Positions 16,964-24,800 of a stretch of 31,087 bases of DNA are shown here, piece after piece. Numbering within the stretch: position 1 is the first letter of the stretch; each line of letters starts with the position of its first letter. The notes beneath the pieces were generated by a model. That model made no database searches and was not told the DNA's origin. It saw only the letters and a list, made by a program, of their open reading frames with translations. Position numbers and translations under genes: made by a program. The DNA comes from JBOGGN01 sp050744165 (GTDB lineage Bacteria > Actinomycetota > Acidimicrobiia > Acidimicrobiales > Palsa-688): the NCBI GenBank assembly GCA_050744165.1, contig JBOGGN010000313.1, positions 1-31,087 on the forward strand. Direction: 5' to 3'.

Positions 16964-16998
16964 AGTGGAGATATGTCCGCCGAAGCCATATCTCCACT
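16964..16998. promoter_or_regulatory. Perfect 12-bp inverted repeat, probable operator
   Basis: AGTGGAGATATG (16964-16975) and CATATCTCCACT (16987-16998) are exact inverted copies around an 11-nt centre. The right arm ends at the first base of the -35 box of the following promoter. No T-run follows, so it is not a classic terminator. The position suits a dimeric activator or repressor. Confidence 0.6.
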
Positions 16999-17025
16999 TG
17001 AAACTGACAACCAGATGACTATACG
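16998..17025 (+). promoter_or_regulatory. Sigma-70-like promoter of the five-gene mini-membrane operon
   Basis: TTGAAA (16998-17003) and TATACG (17020-17025) are 16 bp apart. Transcription would start near 17032, giving a leader of about 40 nt that contains a small hairpin, CTCCTC-GT-GAGGAG (17026-17039), and an AGGAGG ribosome binding site (17053-17058). Confidence 0.6.
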
Positions 17026-17071
17026 CTCCTCGTGAGGAGTCGTTCTCATCCCAGGAGGGGGTTCGAGCCGG

Positions 17072-17317
17072 ATGGCGTTGTGGTGGGTTGGCGACGGTGT
17101 CTTGGTGATCGCAGTGTCGGTGCTGCTGCTGGTCATGTACCGGATCATGAGGCCGATTGAAGACATCCTGGACGGGGAGGCGGCGATCGCGACCGCTGCG
17201 GGTGCCGTTTCCCAGAACCTGCAGGCCGTTCCGAACCTCGTGCAGACGCAACAACTCGTGGGCACGGTCCGCGAAGGGGTAGGGGCATACGGCGCAGCCA
17301 TTACCAGGCTGCTGTAA
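17072..17317 (+). CDS. Mini-membrane protein 1 (single TM plus helical tail)
   Basis: First of five consecutive small genes. The 81-residue product has a TM helix at about 7-25 (GDGVLVIAVSVLLLVMY) followed at once by basic residues (R24, R27), which predicts the tail in the cytoplasm. The tail is Ala/Gln/Val-rich and helical, with a pattern like AAIATAAGAVSQNLQAVPNL and later GTVREGVGAYGAAITRLL. I do not recognise the family. AGGAGG lies 13 nt upstream of the ATG, rather far, so a later start cannot be ruled out, but the TM helix begins within a few residues of this one. The tail plan recurs in the four following proteins. Confidence 0.7.
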   Translation: MALWWVGDGVLVIAVSVLLLVMYRIMRPIEDILDGEAAIATAAGAVSQNLQAVPNLVQTQQLVGTVREGVGAYGAAITRLL

Positions 17318-17338
17318 GAAGCGACAGAAAGGACGCAC

Positions 17339-17734
17339 ATGGCTGGAGCTGCACTGGCGCTGATGGTTGTGGGCGCCTACTTGGTGGCTGGCGTCGCGAT
17401 TTGGTTGTTACTGGTTTCGACCCTCTTGGACCAGATCTCGACTCGGCTCGACATCATCATCAACGCGACATCGGGCATCGCTTCCCAGTTAGAACCCGCT
17501 CCCGAGGTGGTCAACAGCATTGCGAGCGACGTGGGAGCCATCCAGAGCGCCCTCCACGGCCTGATCAGTCAAGCGCCCAGCGGCCGCCGCCGCGCAGAGG
17601 TGGCGCTCGTCGCTCCCGTGATCGAACTAGACCGGCCCGAGCCCGAGCCCGAGTACGTTTTCGCCTGGGCCCAGGATCATCCCGACTATCACGAGACTGC
17701 TGCTCGAGCCCGCGCTTCGCGGACCCACTTTTAG
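17339..17734 (+). CDS. Mini-membrane protein 2 (TM, helical tail, acidic/Pro end)
   Basis: The 131-residue product starts 21 nt after protein 1, with GAAAGGA as SD. A TM helix spans about 5-29. It is followed by a helical section, DIIINATSGIASQLEPAPEV then VNSIASDVGAIQSALHGL, spaced like the tails of its neighbours (Ile/Ala positions, a central Pro). Unlike the others it has an additional C-terminal region of about 50 residues: GRRRAEVA, then Pro/Glu-rich RPEPEPEYVF and an aromatic/His/Arg end. The extra region is probably flexible and could bind a soluble partner. Not recognised. Confidence 0.7.
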   Translation: MAGAALALMVVGAYLVAGVAIWLLLVSTLLDQISTRLDIIINATSGIASQLEPAPEVVNSIASDVGAIQSALHGLISQAPSGRRRAEVALVAPVIELDRPEPEPEYVFAWAQDHPDYHETAARARASRTHF

Positions 17735-17747
17735 ATCGTTCGACCAA

Positions 17748-17779
17748 CCCTGGCACAGGATATCCCTGGCACAGGAAAG
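17748..17779 (+). repeat. 16-bp tandem repeat before mini-membrane gene 3
   Basis: CCCTGGCACAGGA occurs at 17748-17760 and again at 17764-17776, a period of 16 bp. The second copy runs into the AAGGAAGGGAG ribosome binding site of the next gene. It lengthens the only sizeable gap (60 nt) in the operon. Confidence 0.85.
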
Positions 17780-17794
17780 GAAGGGAGTTCAGCC

Positions 17795-18055
17795 TTGGGC
17801 GTGGTACTGACTGGGTGGTATGGGGCCTTCGCCGTCGCCATCGTGATCATTGGCATTGTCGTCTTTTTTGTCGGATGGATACTGCAGTTTGCCGGCAAGA
17901 TCGCCGCTCAGGCAAGCAGGGTCAATGCCAACCTAGGCGCGATCGCCGCATCCACCGAAGCCATCGGTGACGTTTCGACAGTCAACTCTGGTCTTAAGGA
18001 CATTGCTGAGTCCTGCATTGTCGCCCGTCAGGTATTGGAGGCGAATCTCGCATGA
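17795..18055 (+). CDS. Mini-membrane protein 3 (single TM plus helical tail)
   Basis: The 86-residue product starts at TTG 17795 behind the SD AAGGAAGGGAG (17777-17787). A TM helix at about 9-30 (GAFAVAIVIIGIVVFFVGWI) is followed by KIAAQASRVNANLGAIAAST then EAIGDVSTVNSGLKDIAES. The Asn-rich repeating helix (VNANLGAI, VNSGLKDI) resembles the tails of proteins 2, 4 and 5 and gives a weak heptad-like pattern. The gene overlaps the next by ATGA, so proteins 3 and 4 are translationally coupled and probably needed in equal amounts. Family not recognised. Confidence 0.72.
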   Translation: MGVVLTGWYGAFAVAIVIIGIVVFFVGWILQFAGKIAAQASRVNANLGAIAASTEAIGDVSTVNSGLKDIAESCIVARQVLEANLA

Positions 18056-18324
18056 TCGGCTTGGCCCACGAACAGATCAGCATGTGGTGGATCGCGATCG
18101 GCATGGGCGCCGTCGTGGTGGTAGCTGTGATCGTACTGCTGTCCCTCCTCCTCTCCTTCGTCAATGACATCGACCGGCGCGTCTCCGACGCCCTTGAGAA
18201 TGCCACGCGGATTGCCGGCAACACGGGACAGCTTTCGGCGTTGGGCGAGACGGTGGAGTGGGCCGGCGTGCTCCGCGACGAGCTGTACCGCCACGCCCAG
18301 ACACTGGCATCGGTACGGGGATAG
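18052..18324 (+). CDS. Mini-membrane protein 4 (single TM plus helical tail)
   Basis: The 90-residue product begins in the ATGA overlap with gene 3. A short N-terminal polar part (MIGLAHEQIS) precedes a strong TM helix at about 12-37 and a charged linker (NDIDRRVSD). The tail reads ALENATRIAGNTGQLSALGE then TVEWAGVLRDELYRHAQTLA. The Asn-Ala-Thr start and the hydrophobic spacing match the tails of proteins 2 and 3. The acidic and Arg residues give this member the most charged tail of the set. Function unknown. Confidence 0.72.
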   Translation: MIGLAHEQISMWWIAIGMGAVVVVAVIVLLSLLLSFVNDIDRRVSDALENATRIAGNTGQLSALGETVEWAGVLRDELYRHAQTLASVRG

Positions 18325-18333
18325 GGGAGAGGA

Positions 18334-18588
18334 ATGGCTCTTCGGATCTTTCTGACATGCGTCGACATCGTGGCCTTGGCCGCGGTGCTGGGCGCATTTG
18401 TCTTTGTGATCACCGCCAAGCTGCGAAGGGTGGCCACCAATCTGAGTCGGATCGGAACTGGTGTCGGTCAGATTGCGACCGACACTCGTATCCTCCCGCG
18501 TGGGTCGGACGCGCTCAACCAGAATCTTTTGGCTGCGGCCGGCAACCTCAAGGCGGCGGTCGACAACGCCGAGGCCTTAGCTCGCTGA
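18334..18588 (+). CDS. Mini-membrane protein 5 (single TM plus helical tail)
   Basis: Last of the set, 9 nt after gene 4, with GGGGAG (18324-18329) as SD. The 84-residue product has a TM helix at about 4-27, then KLRRVATNLSRIGTGVGQIA and later LPRGSDALNQNLLAAAGNLK with AAVDNAEALAR. The basic KLRR after the helix puts the tail inside. The final Asn/Ala/Leu helix is clearly amphipathic. Of the five it is most like protein 3 in the spacing of NLxxI and GxIA elements. Family unknown. Confidence 0.72.
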   Translation: MALRIFLTCVDIVALAAVLGAFVFVITAKLRRVATNLSRIGTGVGQIATDTRILPRGSDALNQNLLAAAGNLKAAVDNAEALAR

Positions 18589-18610
18589 GCACCACCTGAG
18601 GGTCACCACC

Positions 18611-18633
18611 TGACCGTCACCTTCTGGCGGTCA
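18611..18633 (+). terminator. Weak hairpin after the five-gene operon
   Basis: TGACCG (18611-18616) can pair with CGGTCA (18628-18633) across an 11-nt loop. There is no T-run, so Rho-independent termination is doubtful. A 10-bp direct repeat CACCACCTGA (18590-18599, 18604-18613) overlaps it. Confidence 0.25.
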
Positions 18634-18671
18634 CGCGGCGGCCGGGTCTCCAAGAGCTGGGAGACGCCTGG

Positions 18672-18677
18672 TAGCTT
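18672..18677 (+). promoter_or_regulatory. -10 element of the VapB remnant (leaderless start)
   Basis: TAGCTT ends 7 nt before the ATG at 18685, which puts transcription start at the start codon. It may also drive the downstream VapC remnant and asnS, since no other promoter is evident between them. Confidence 0.45.
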
Positions 18678-18684
18678 GTTCCCA

Positions 18685-18843
18685 ATGGAAGCCGCCGTTG
18701 ACGCCGTGGGGCGGGTCGTCGTGCCCAAGCGGTTGCCGGACGCGCCCGGCCTCACACCGGCGTCACCGCTGGACAACTCCCGCTACCGCGCGGAGATCGA
18801 CGACGAGGTCCTTTTCGGGCTTATTGATACGGGCCAGCGCTGA
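18685..18843 (+). pseudogene. VapB-type AbrB antitoxin with in-frame internal deletion
   Basis: The 52-codon frame reads MEAAVDAVGRVVVPKRLPDA, the normal start of a SpoVT/AbrB-fold antitoxin, and ends IDDEVLFGLIDTGQR, the normal C-terminal toxin-binding end. The second half of the swapped-hairpin fold, about 25 residues, is missing between NSRYR and AEIDDEV. The reading frame is preserved, so a short peptide could still be made and might still contact the toxin. The stop overlaps the first codon of the toxin remnant. Confidence 0.65.
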
Positions 18844-19160
18844 CGGCTCTCGGGCTTGATACTACCGTCGCCATCCCGATCTTGGTGCAGAGACACCGGG
18901 GCGACACGGATGTCGTTCGCTGGTGGCATGGCCGAGAGGTGGCGCTGGCAGGACACGCGCTGGCGGAGACGTGCTCGGTGCGCACTCGGCTCCCCGGCGA
19001 TTTGCCGGTGGCGCCCCCAGATGCCGCCCGGCTGATCGGCGAGCGTTTTGGCATTCCGTACCAGCTTCCGAGCGAGACGTCCGAGCCCCTGCATCAGGTC
19101 CTCTCCGGTCTAGAAATCGCAGGCGGCGGAACCAATGATCGGAGTGAGCTGGGTTGCTGA
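18840..19160 (+). pseudogene. VapC-type PIN toxin remnant, truncated and lacking a normal start
   Basis: The frame reads ALGLDTTVAIPILVQRH, WWHGREVALAGHALAE, then TRLPGDLPVAPPDAARLI and VLSGLEIAGGG. This is a VapC PIN domain with the first catalytic Asp (LDTT) and the Glu of ALAE. After GLEIAGG the family continues with a Tyr-Asp and two more strands; here it becomes TNDRSELGC and stops, so the third and fourth acidic positions and about 45 residues are lost. The expected start codon is CTG (18840), perhaps a mutated GTG; TTG 18882 would skip the first Asp. The 3' end overlaps asnS by 7 nt. Confidence 0.65.
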
Positions 19161-20563
19161 CCGAGACACCGATCGCAAGGGTTCTGACCGACCCTTCGCT
19201 CGTTGGAACATCGGTCACTGTCGCCGGCTGGGTACGGAACAAACGCGAGTCGAGGGCGGGCATCATCTTCATCGATCTGAGTGACGGGTCGTGCTTCGGC
19301 GTGCTCCAGGTGGTTGCGGAGCAGGGCTTGGCCAACTTCGACGACTTGCATCGGATCACGACCGGGTGCTCGATCGTGGCCAGCGGGGACGTGATCGTGT
19401 CACCAGCCAAGAAGCAGGCGGTCGAGCTTCACGCCACACAGGTGGAGGTGGTGGGGTGGGTCGACGATCCCGACAGCTACCCGCTGGCGCCCAAGCACCA
19501 CTCGTTCGAGTTTCTTCGCGAAGTCGCACACCTGCGGGTGCGCACCAACACCTTCGGAGCGGTAGCCCGGGTGCGGAACAGCCTCGCCATGAACCTGCAC
19601 CGGGTGCTGCAGGACGACGGCTTCGTCTGGATCAACACGCCGATCATCACCGCCAACGACGCCGAAGGTGCCGGGTCCCTGTTCCGGGTGTCAACCCTTG
19701 ACCTCGCCAACTCCGGAGCCCTGCCCGGCGGTCTCGACCCCTACAGCCACGATTTCTTCGGTCGGCCGACGTTCCTGACCGTCTCCGGGCAGCTCGATGT
19801 CGAAAGCTACTGCCTGGGACTGACAAGGGTGTACACCTTCGGACCGACGTTCAGAGCCGAGAACTCCCACACGCCCCGGCACTTGGCGGAGTTTTGGATG
19901 ATCGAGCCGGAGATCGCCTTCGCCGACCTCTTGGACAACGCCATGGTCGCCGAGAAGTGCCTGAAGGGAGTGTTCCGCTCGGTGCTCGAGGAGCGGGCGG
20001 ACGACATGGCCTTCTTTGCCGATCGGGTCGATCCAGGATGTGTCGAGCGACTCGAGCGGCTCATCGAGGCGGACTTCGAGCGTATGGACTATTCCGAAGC
20101 CGTCACCCGGCTGGCTGCGGCTGTCGAAGGTGGCCGTCGGTTCGAGTTTCCGATCGAATGGGGGATGGAACTCCAGGTCGAGCATGAACGGTATCTGACC
20201 GAGGAGCTCGTCGGTCGGCCGGTCGTCGTTATGAACTACCCCAAGGAGATCAAGGCCTTCTACATGCGGCTCAACGACGACGAGCGGACCGTCGCCGCCA
20301 TGGATGTCCTAGCTCCGGGCATCGGAGAGATCGTCGGAGGGAGCCAACGTGAAGAACGCCTTGATGTGCTCGACAGCCGGATTCGGGAGAGTGGGTTGGA
20401 TGGCGGACAGTACTGGTGGTACCGGGACCTTCGACGCTATGGGACCGTCCCCCACGCCGGGTTCGGGCTGGGGTTCGAGCGGTTGATCATGTATGTGACC
20501 GGGCTGGCCAATATCCGCGACGTCATCCCGTTTCCACGGACACCACGCAACGCCGACTTCTGA
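19154..20563 (+). CDS. asnS: Asparaginyl-tRNA synthetase
   Basis: This 469-residue class IIb synthetase charges tRNA-Asn with asparagine. An OB-fold anticodon-binding domain (about 15-105, VTVAGWVRNKRESRAGIIFI) precedes the catalytic domain. Motif 2 is FRAENSHTPRH (233-243) and motif 3 GFGLGFER (436-443). The segments KHHSFEFLREVAHLRVRTNT and EGAGSLFRVSTLD are of AsnRS rather than AspRS type, and the length is normal for AsnRS. I use TTG 19154, with GGAG 9 nt upstream; no better start follows before the OB fold. The gene follows a toxin remnant with 7 nt overlap and has no other partner. Confidence 0.95.
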   Translation: MLTETPIARVLTDPSLVGTSVTVAGWVRNKRESRAGIIFIDLSDGSCFGVLQVVAEQGLANFDDLHRITTGCSIVASGDVIVSPAKKQAVELHATQVEVVGWVDDPDSYPLAPKHHSFEFLREVAHLRVRTNTFGAVARVRNSLAMNLHRVLQDDGFVWINTPIITANDAEGAGSLFRVSTLDLANSGALPGGLDPYSHDFFGRPTFLTVSGQLDVESYCLGLTRVYTFGPTFRAENSHTPRHLAEFWMIEPEIAFADLLDNAMVAEKCLKGVFRSVLEERADDMAFFADRVDPGCVERLERLIEADFERMDYSEAVTRLAAAVEGGRRFEFPIEWGMELQVEHERYLTEELVGRPVVVMNYPKEIKAFYMRLNDDERTVAAMDVLAPGIGEIVGGSQREERLDVLDSRIRESGLDGGQYWWYRDLRRYGTVPHAGFGLGFERLIMYVTGLANIRDVIPFPRTPRNADF

Positions 20564-20591
20564 CCGACCTGCTGCTGGCGCTGCGGTGGCT

Positions 20592-21428
20592 CTACCTCTT
20601 CAGGCGGTGCCGTGCCACCACGCAGCACGAGCCCGTGATGGCAGCAATCCCGACCAAGGCGGCAACTAGGACCAGGGCATTGGCGGTGCTGCCGGACCGG
20701 TCATGGGATGCCAGCGCCACCGGCACGGGCACGACCCGGCCGGAGGTGACAGCAGCAGGCGCAGGCACTGTCGTGGACGTCGGGGGCGCCACCGTGGTGG
20801 TCGTCGGCGCAACCGTGGTGGTCGGCGCTGGGGGCTGCGTCGTGGGGGTCGTGACCACGGGGGCGGGCACTGTTGGTGGCACCGTGGGAACGGTGGCCGC
20901 GGGCTGCGGGGTCGGGACCTGAACCTGGGATGCGGAGTTGCGAATAGGCGCTGCGGTCGTCGGCGGTGTGGCTGCCACTGGTGCCGCGGAAGCCGGCATC
21001 TCAAAGATTTCGGTCAACCAAGCGAATTGCGGGGTGATCGTCTCGGCAACGCCGGTCATGGTGTAATCACCGAGCATATTCGCGAGGTGGGGAGGGCTTT
21101 GGACCAACGCATTGAAAAGAAGTCCGAACGAAGAGCCATATGCCGTGTTCTCTCCCAATGCGTGCCAGCTGCCGCTCGCTTGGGAAGCCAGGTTGGGGTC
21201 GTCCATCAAGACACCGGTGGACGCCAAATGATTCGACCACGCCTGGGCGTTGGCTGTCAACGTTGGATCGACGGTCAGAGCCGCTAGACCATGATCGGCT
21301 CGCAGGCCGTTGACTTGAGCCAGAAAGTTGCTCAAGTCGTCGGCGTGCGCGGGTGCCGTAAATGCGAAAGACAGCGATATGGCGGCGATGAAGAAGGCGG
21401 TCACCACCTGCAACATTCTGTGTAACAT
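20592..21428 (-). CDS. Secreted, membrane-anchored CAP (SCP/PR-1) domain protein
   Basis: The 278-residue protein has a signal peptide with probable cleavage after AHA at about residue 29. A CAP domain covers about 32-140: VNGLRADHGLAALTVDPTL, a GEN motif (WHALGENTAYG) and SPPHLANMLGDYTMTGV, matching the usual SxxHxxNML pattern. A Pro/Thr-rich linker (about 150-235) and a C-terminal TM helix (about 248-270) with basic tail RHRLKR follow. The domain would therefore sit outside the cell on a wall-spanning stalk. Bacterial CAP proteins have no single established activity. Convergent with asnS, 28 bp apart. Alternative start: Met5. Confidence 0.9.
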   Translation of the reverse strand: MLHRMLQVVTAFFIAAISLSFAFTAPAHADDLSNFLAQVNGLRADHGLAALTVDPTLTANAQAWSNHLASTGVLMDDPNLASQASGSWHALGENTAYGSSFGLLFNALVQSPPHLANMLGDYTMTGVAETITPQFAWLTEIFEMPASAAPVAATPPTTAAPIRNSASQVQVPTPQPAATVPTVPPTVPAPVVTTPTTQPPAPTTTVAPTTTTVAPPTSTTVPAPAAVTSGRVVPVPVALASHDRSGSTANALVLVAALVGIAAITGSCCVVARHRLKR

Positions 21429-21876
21429 GCCGTGAACGGTCGGTAGGCGCAGCCAGATTCTGAAGGCGCATTTCTGAAACCTATTCGGCTATTAGCACTG
21501 ACTTAGGGATGTGATTGACCCCTTTAGCGCACACCGGCAAATGTATGCTTATTTCGGACGGACCTCGCCGAATCGACCGTCTCCGGACAGAGTGGACCTC
21601 TGGGTGCGTGCTCCAGGCACTAGCGGGGGGCGGTGGGTCACCTACGCAACCGAATAGGACAGGCCCGGGTGCCCGAAGGCCGGGCGCCCCAGGCCGGGCG
21701 CCCCGAAGGCCCGGCACCGCGGGACGGGCGCCCCATAGCGGGGACGGGCGCCCCGTCAGTGTTGACCGTCCGGAACGCCGTGACGTGAGACAGGGCGACC
21801 TTCGTCACACCGTCGGTGTTAACGTCACTGCCCGCAGGTACAGCTTTGTGGCACTCGGGGTACGGGAGGTCGACCC
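21429..21876. other. Intergenic region between CAP and peptidase genes
   Basis: No gene is supported in these 448 bp. The first 180 bp are AT-richer and should hold the minus-strand promoter of the CAP gene; the middle holds GC-rich palindromic repeats. The last 100 bp contain TTGACC at about 21762-21767, a possible -35 for the peptidase gene, although the -10 is unclear. Confidence 0.5.
21681..21754. repeat. Four copies of the palindromic element CGGGCGCCCC
   Basis: The 10-mer CGGGCGCCCC, whose core GGGCGCCC is a perfect palindrome, occurs at 21681-21690, 21695-21704, 21725-21734 and 21745-21754. The last two are part of a longer repeat, GGGACGGGCGCCCC. Degenerate pieces (GCCCGAAGGC) flank the first. 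The cluster can form several strong hairpins between two divergent secreted-protein genes. Confidence 0.85.
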
Positions 21877-24800
21877 ATGGGCGGAAGTTGGCTTGAAGGG
21901 ACGTCTGCGGGGCGCGCGCCTCGGCACGGGGCAGGGCATCGGGGGCGGTGGTGGACCAAGCGAGGTCGTATGGCTGCAGTGGTCACCGCGGTGGCGGTGC
22001 CCGCGTTGATCATGAGCCAGGGCGCCGCCTTCACGGAGCAGACCGCGCCACCGTCCACGGCGAGCGCCGTTCAGGCGCCGCTCACGACCACCCAAGCGAC
22101 TCAGCTGTCGCAGAACGCCAACCAGCCCGTGATCGTCATCATGAAGAGCCAGCCCGCAGCCCAGCCTGTCGGCACCAAGGCAGCGGCCGAGCGGTCCAAC
22201 GCCATCGGCGCCAGCCAGGGGTCTCTGACCACTGAGTTGCGGCAGGTGAAGGCGACCAACGTCAAGAGCTTGTCCGTCGTCAACTCTGTCGCTGCCACCG
22301 TCTCCGCCGGCGAAGAGGCGCGGCTGAAGACCAATCCGGCGGTGGCCGAGGTCATCCCCGACGTCACCATCCATCTGGCGGCACCGAACACGGCGGAGGC
22401 GTCGTCGACCTCCCCGTCGTCGGCGTCCCCGTCGGCGGCAACCTCGCTGACGCCAAACGTCATCCCCGGCGCCTGCTCGGCCACTACCCCGCAGCTCGAT
22501 CCCGAGGGCCTGGCCCTGACCGGCACCGACTCGGACAACTCCAGTCAGCCCACGGCTCGCTCGCTCGGCATCACCGGCGCGGGCGTGAAGGTGGCGTGGA
22601 TCGCCGATGGCCTCGACCCCAACAACATCAACTTCATTCGCCCCGACAACACGTCGGTCTTCGTGGACTACCAGGACTTCAGCGGCGACGGCCCGGGCCA
22701 GCCGACGAGCGGCGACGAGGCGTTCCTGGACGCCAACACCATCGCCGGTCAGGGTCTCCACACCTACGACGTGTCGCACTTCTCGGCCCAGCCCGACCCC
22801 ACCGCCTGCAACATCCGTATCGAGGGCGTCGCTCCGGGCGCCAGCCTGGTCGGCCTCGACGTGTTCGGCTCCTTCGAAGACACCACCGAATCCAACTTTC
22901 TCGAGGCCATCAACTACGCGGTAAACACCGACCACGTCAACGTGATCAACGAGTCCTTCGGCTCCAACCCCTTCCCCGACATCACCTCCCTCGACGCGAC
23001 CAAGCAGTTCAACGACGCCGCCGTGGCGGCGGGGGTGTTCGTCAGCGTCTCCAGCGGTGACGCCGGCTTCACCAACACCATCGGCTCGCCCAGCACCGAC
23101 CCCGGCGTGATCTCGGTAGGCGGCTCGACCGACCTGCGGTTCTACGCCCAGACCAACTACGCCGGCGCCGACTACTTCGCCAAGACCGGCTGGCTCAACG
23201 ACAACATCAGCTCGCTCAGCTCCTCCGGCTACGACGAGACCGGCGGCACCGTGGACCTCGTCGCCCCCGGCGAGCTGAGCTTCGCCTCCTGCGACGCCAA
23301 CCCCCTGTTCTCCGGCTGCGTCAACTTCCTCGGCGCGCCGAGCGACGTCGAAGAAGCTGGCGGCACCAGCGAGTCGGCACCGTTTGTATCCGGTGCCGCC
23401 GCCTTGGTCATCCAGGCCTACCGCAACACCCATGTCGGCGCCAGCCCCAGTCCCGCCCTGGTCAAGCAGATCCTGGTCAGCACGGCCGACGACCTAGGGG
23501 CTCCGGCGAATGAGCAGGGGGCAGGGTTGGTCGACACCTACAAGGCCGTGGAGCTGGCCGAGTCGATCCCGACAACCGCGGGATCCCCCTCCGCCGTCGG
23601 CAACACGCTTCTCGTCTCGAGCGGCCAGCTGAATGCTGTGGCCGCCCCCAGCACCCGCGAGAGCTGGCCCGTCACGGTCACCAACGAGGGCACGACCACT
23701 CAGTTGGTGTCCCTTTCAGGCCGGGCCATCGGCCCCGACCAGAATGTCCGCACCGGCAGCGTCGTCCTCAACGACGGCACCAGTCCCCAGTTCATCAACT
23801 ACCAGGGGCTTCCCAACAACTACGCCACGTTCACCTTCACGGTTCCGCCCGGCCAGAATCGCCTCGACGCTTCGCTGGCCTACCCCGCCCCTGCCGGCAG
23901 CGGGAACAATGCCCGGGTCCGCCTGGACCTCATCGACCCGACGGGCAAGTTCGCCGCTCACAGCCTCCCCCAGGGGGTCGGCAACTACGGGAACTCTGAC
24001 GTCATCGATCCCGCGCCAGGGAAATGGACCGGTGTCATCTACGGCGATGTCGCCGCCGACGGCGGCACCAACGGGACGATCCCGTGGCGGGTCGCGACCG
24101 AGACCTACACTCCCTTCGCCCAGGCGGCGCCCGGCGCCATGGTCCTGACGCCCGGCCAGAGCCAGACCGTGACGGTGTACGCCACCACCCCGGCGACGCC
24201 CGGTGACACCTCGGCGTCGATCGTGCTGGCGGCCAGCACGCTGGGAACGGGCGGCCTGACCAAGGTCGGCACCACGACCATCCCCGTCACCCTGCGCAGC
24301 GAGATCGACGTCGCCGGCGGGGGGGCGTTTTCCGGGACCCTGACCGGCGGCAATGGCCGGCCGCCCGGCGAGGGCCAGGACCAGTTCTACCAGTTCGAGG
24401 TCCCGGCCGGGGTCGCCAGCATCACCGCCAACGTGGCCCTCAAGAACGACGCCAGCGACCCCGTCGCCATGTTCCTGGTCAGCCCTGACGGAGACACCCT
24501 TGGGTATGGCTACAACGTCCTCAATGGCCAGCCCAGCCTGACCGCCTCGGCCAACACGCTCAATCCCGCCGCCGGCCAGTGGACGTTGATCGTGGCCTTT
24601 ACTGAGCCGGTGGTCGGCAACGAGGTCTCCGAGCCCTTCAAGGGCAACGTCGCCTTCAACGTACCTTTCGCCGGCGCCCCCACCGTGCCCCACAGCTTCA
24701 GCACCCAGCTGACCAACGGCACCAAGACGTCGTACTCGCTCACCATCACCAACAACAGCAAATCGCCGGAGGACTTCTTTACCGACGCCCGGCAGAACAC

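Noticed and set aside
17055..17075. GGTTCGAGCC, like a tRNA T-loop
   Set aside because: The flanking bases do not pair as a T-stem and no acceptor or anticodon arm is present; it is the leader of the first mini-membrane gene.
16858..17340. Minus-strand frames of about 150-160 codons
   Set aside because: Antisense to mini-membrane gene 1 and its promoter, with no motif.
21805..23433. 542-codon open frame on the minus strand
   Set aside because: It is antisense to the peptidase gene, is Gly/Val/Arg/Asp-rich with no domain, and reflects high third-position GC of the plus-strand gene.
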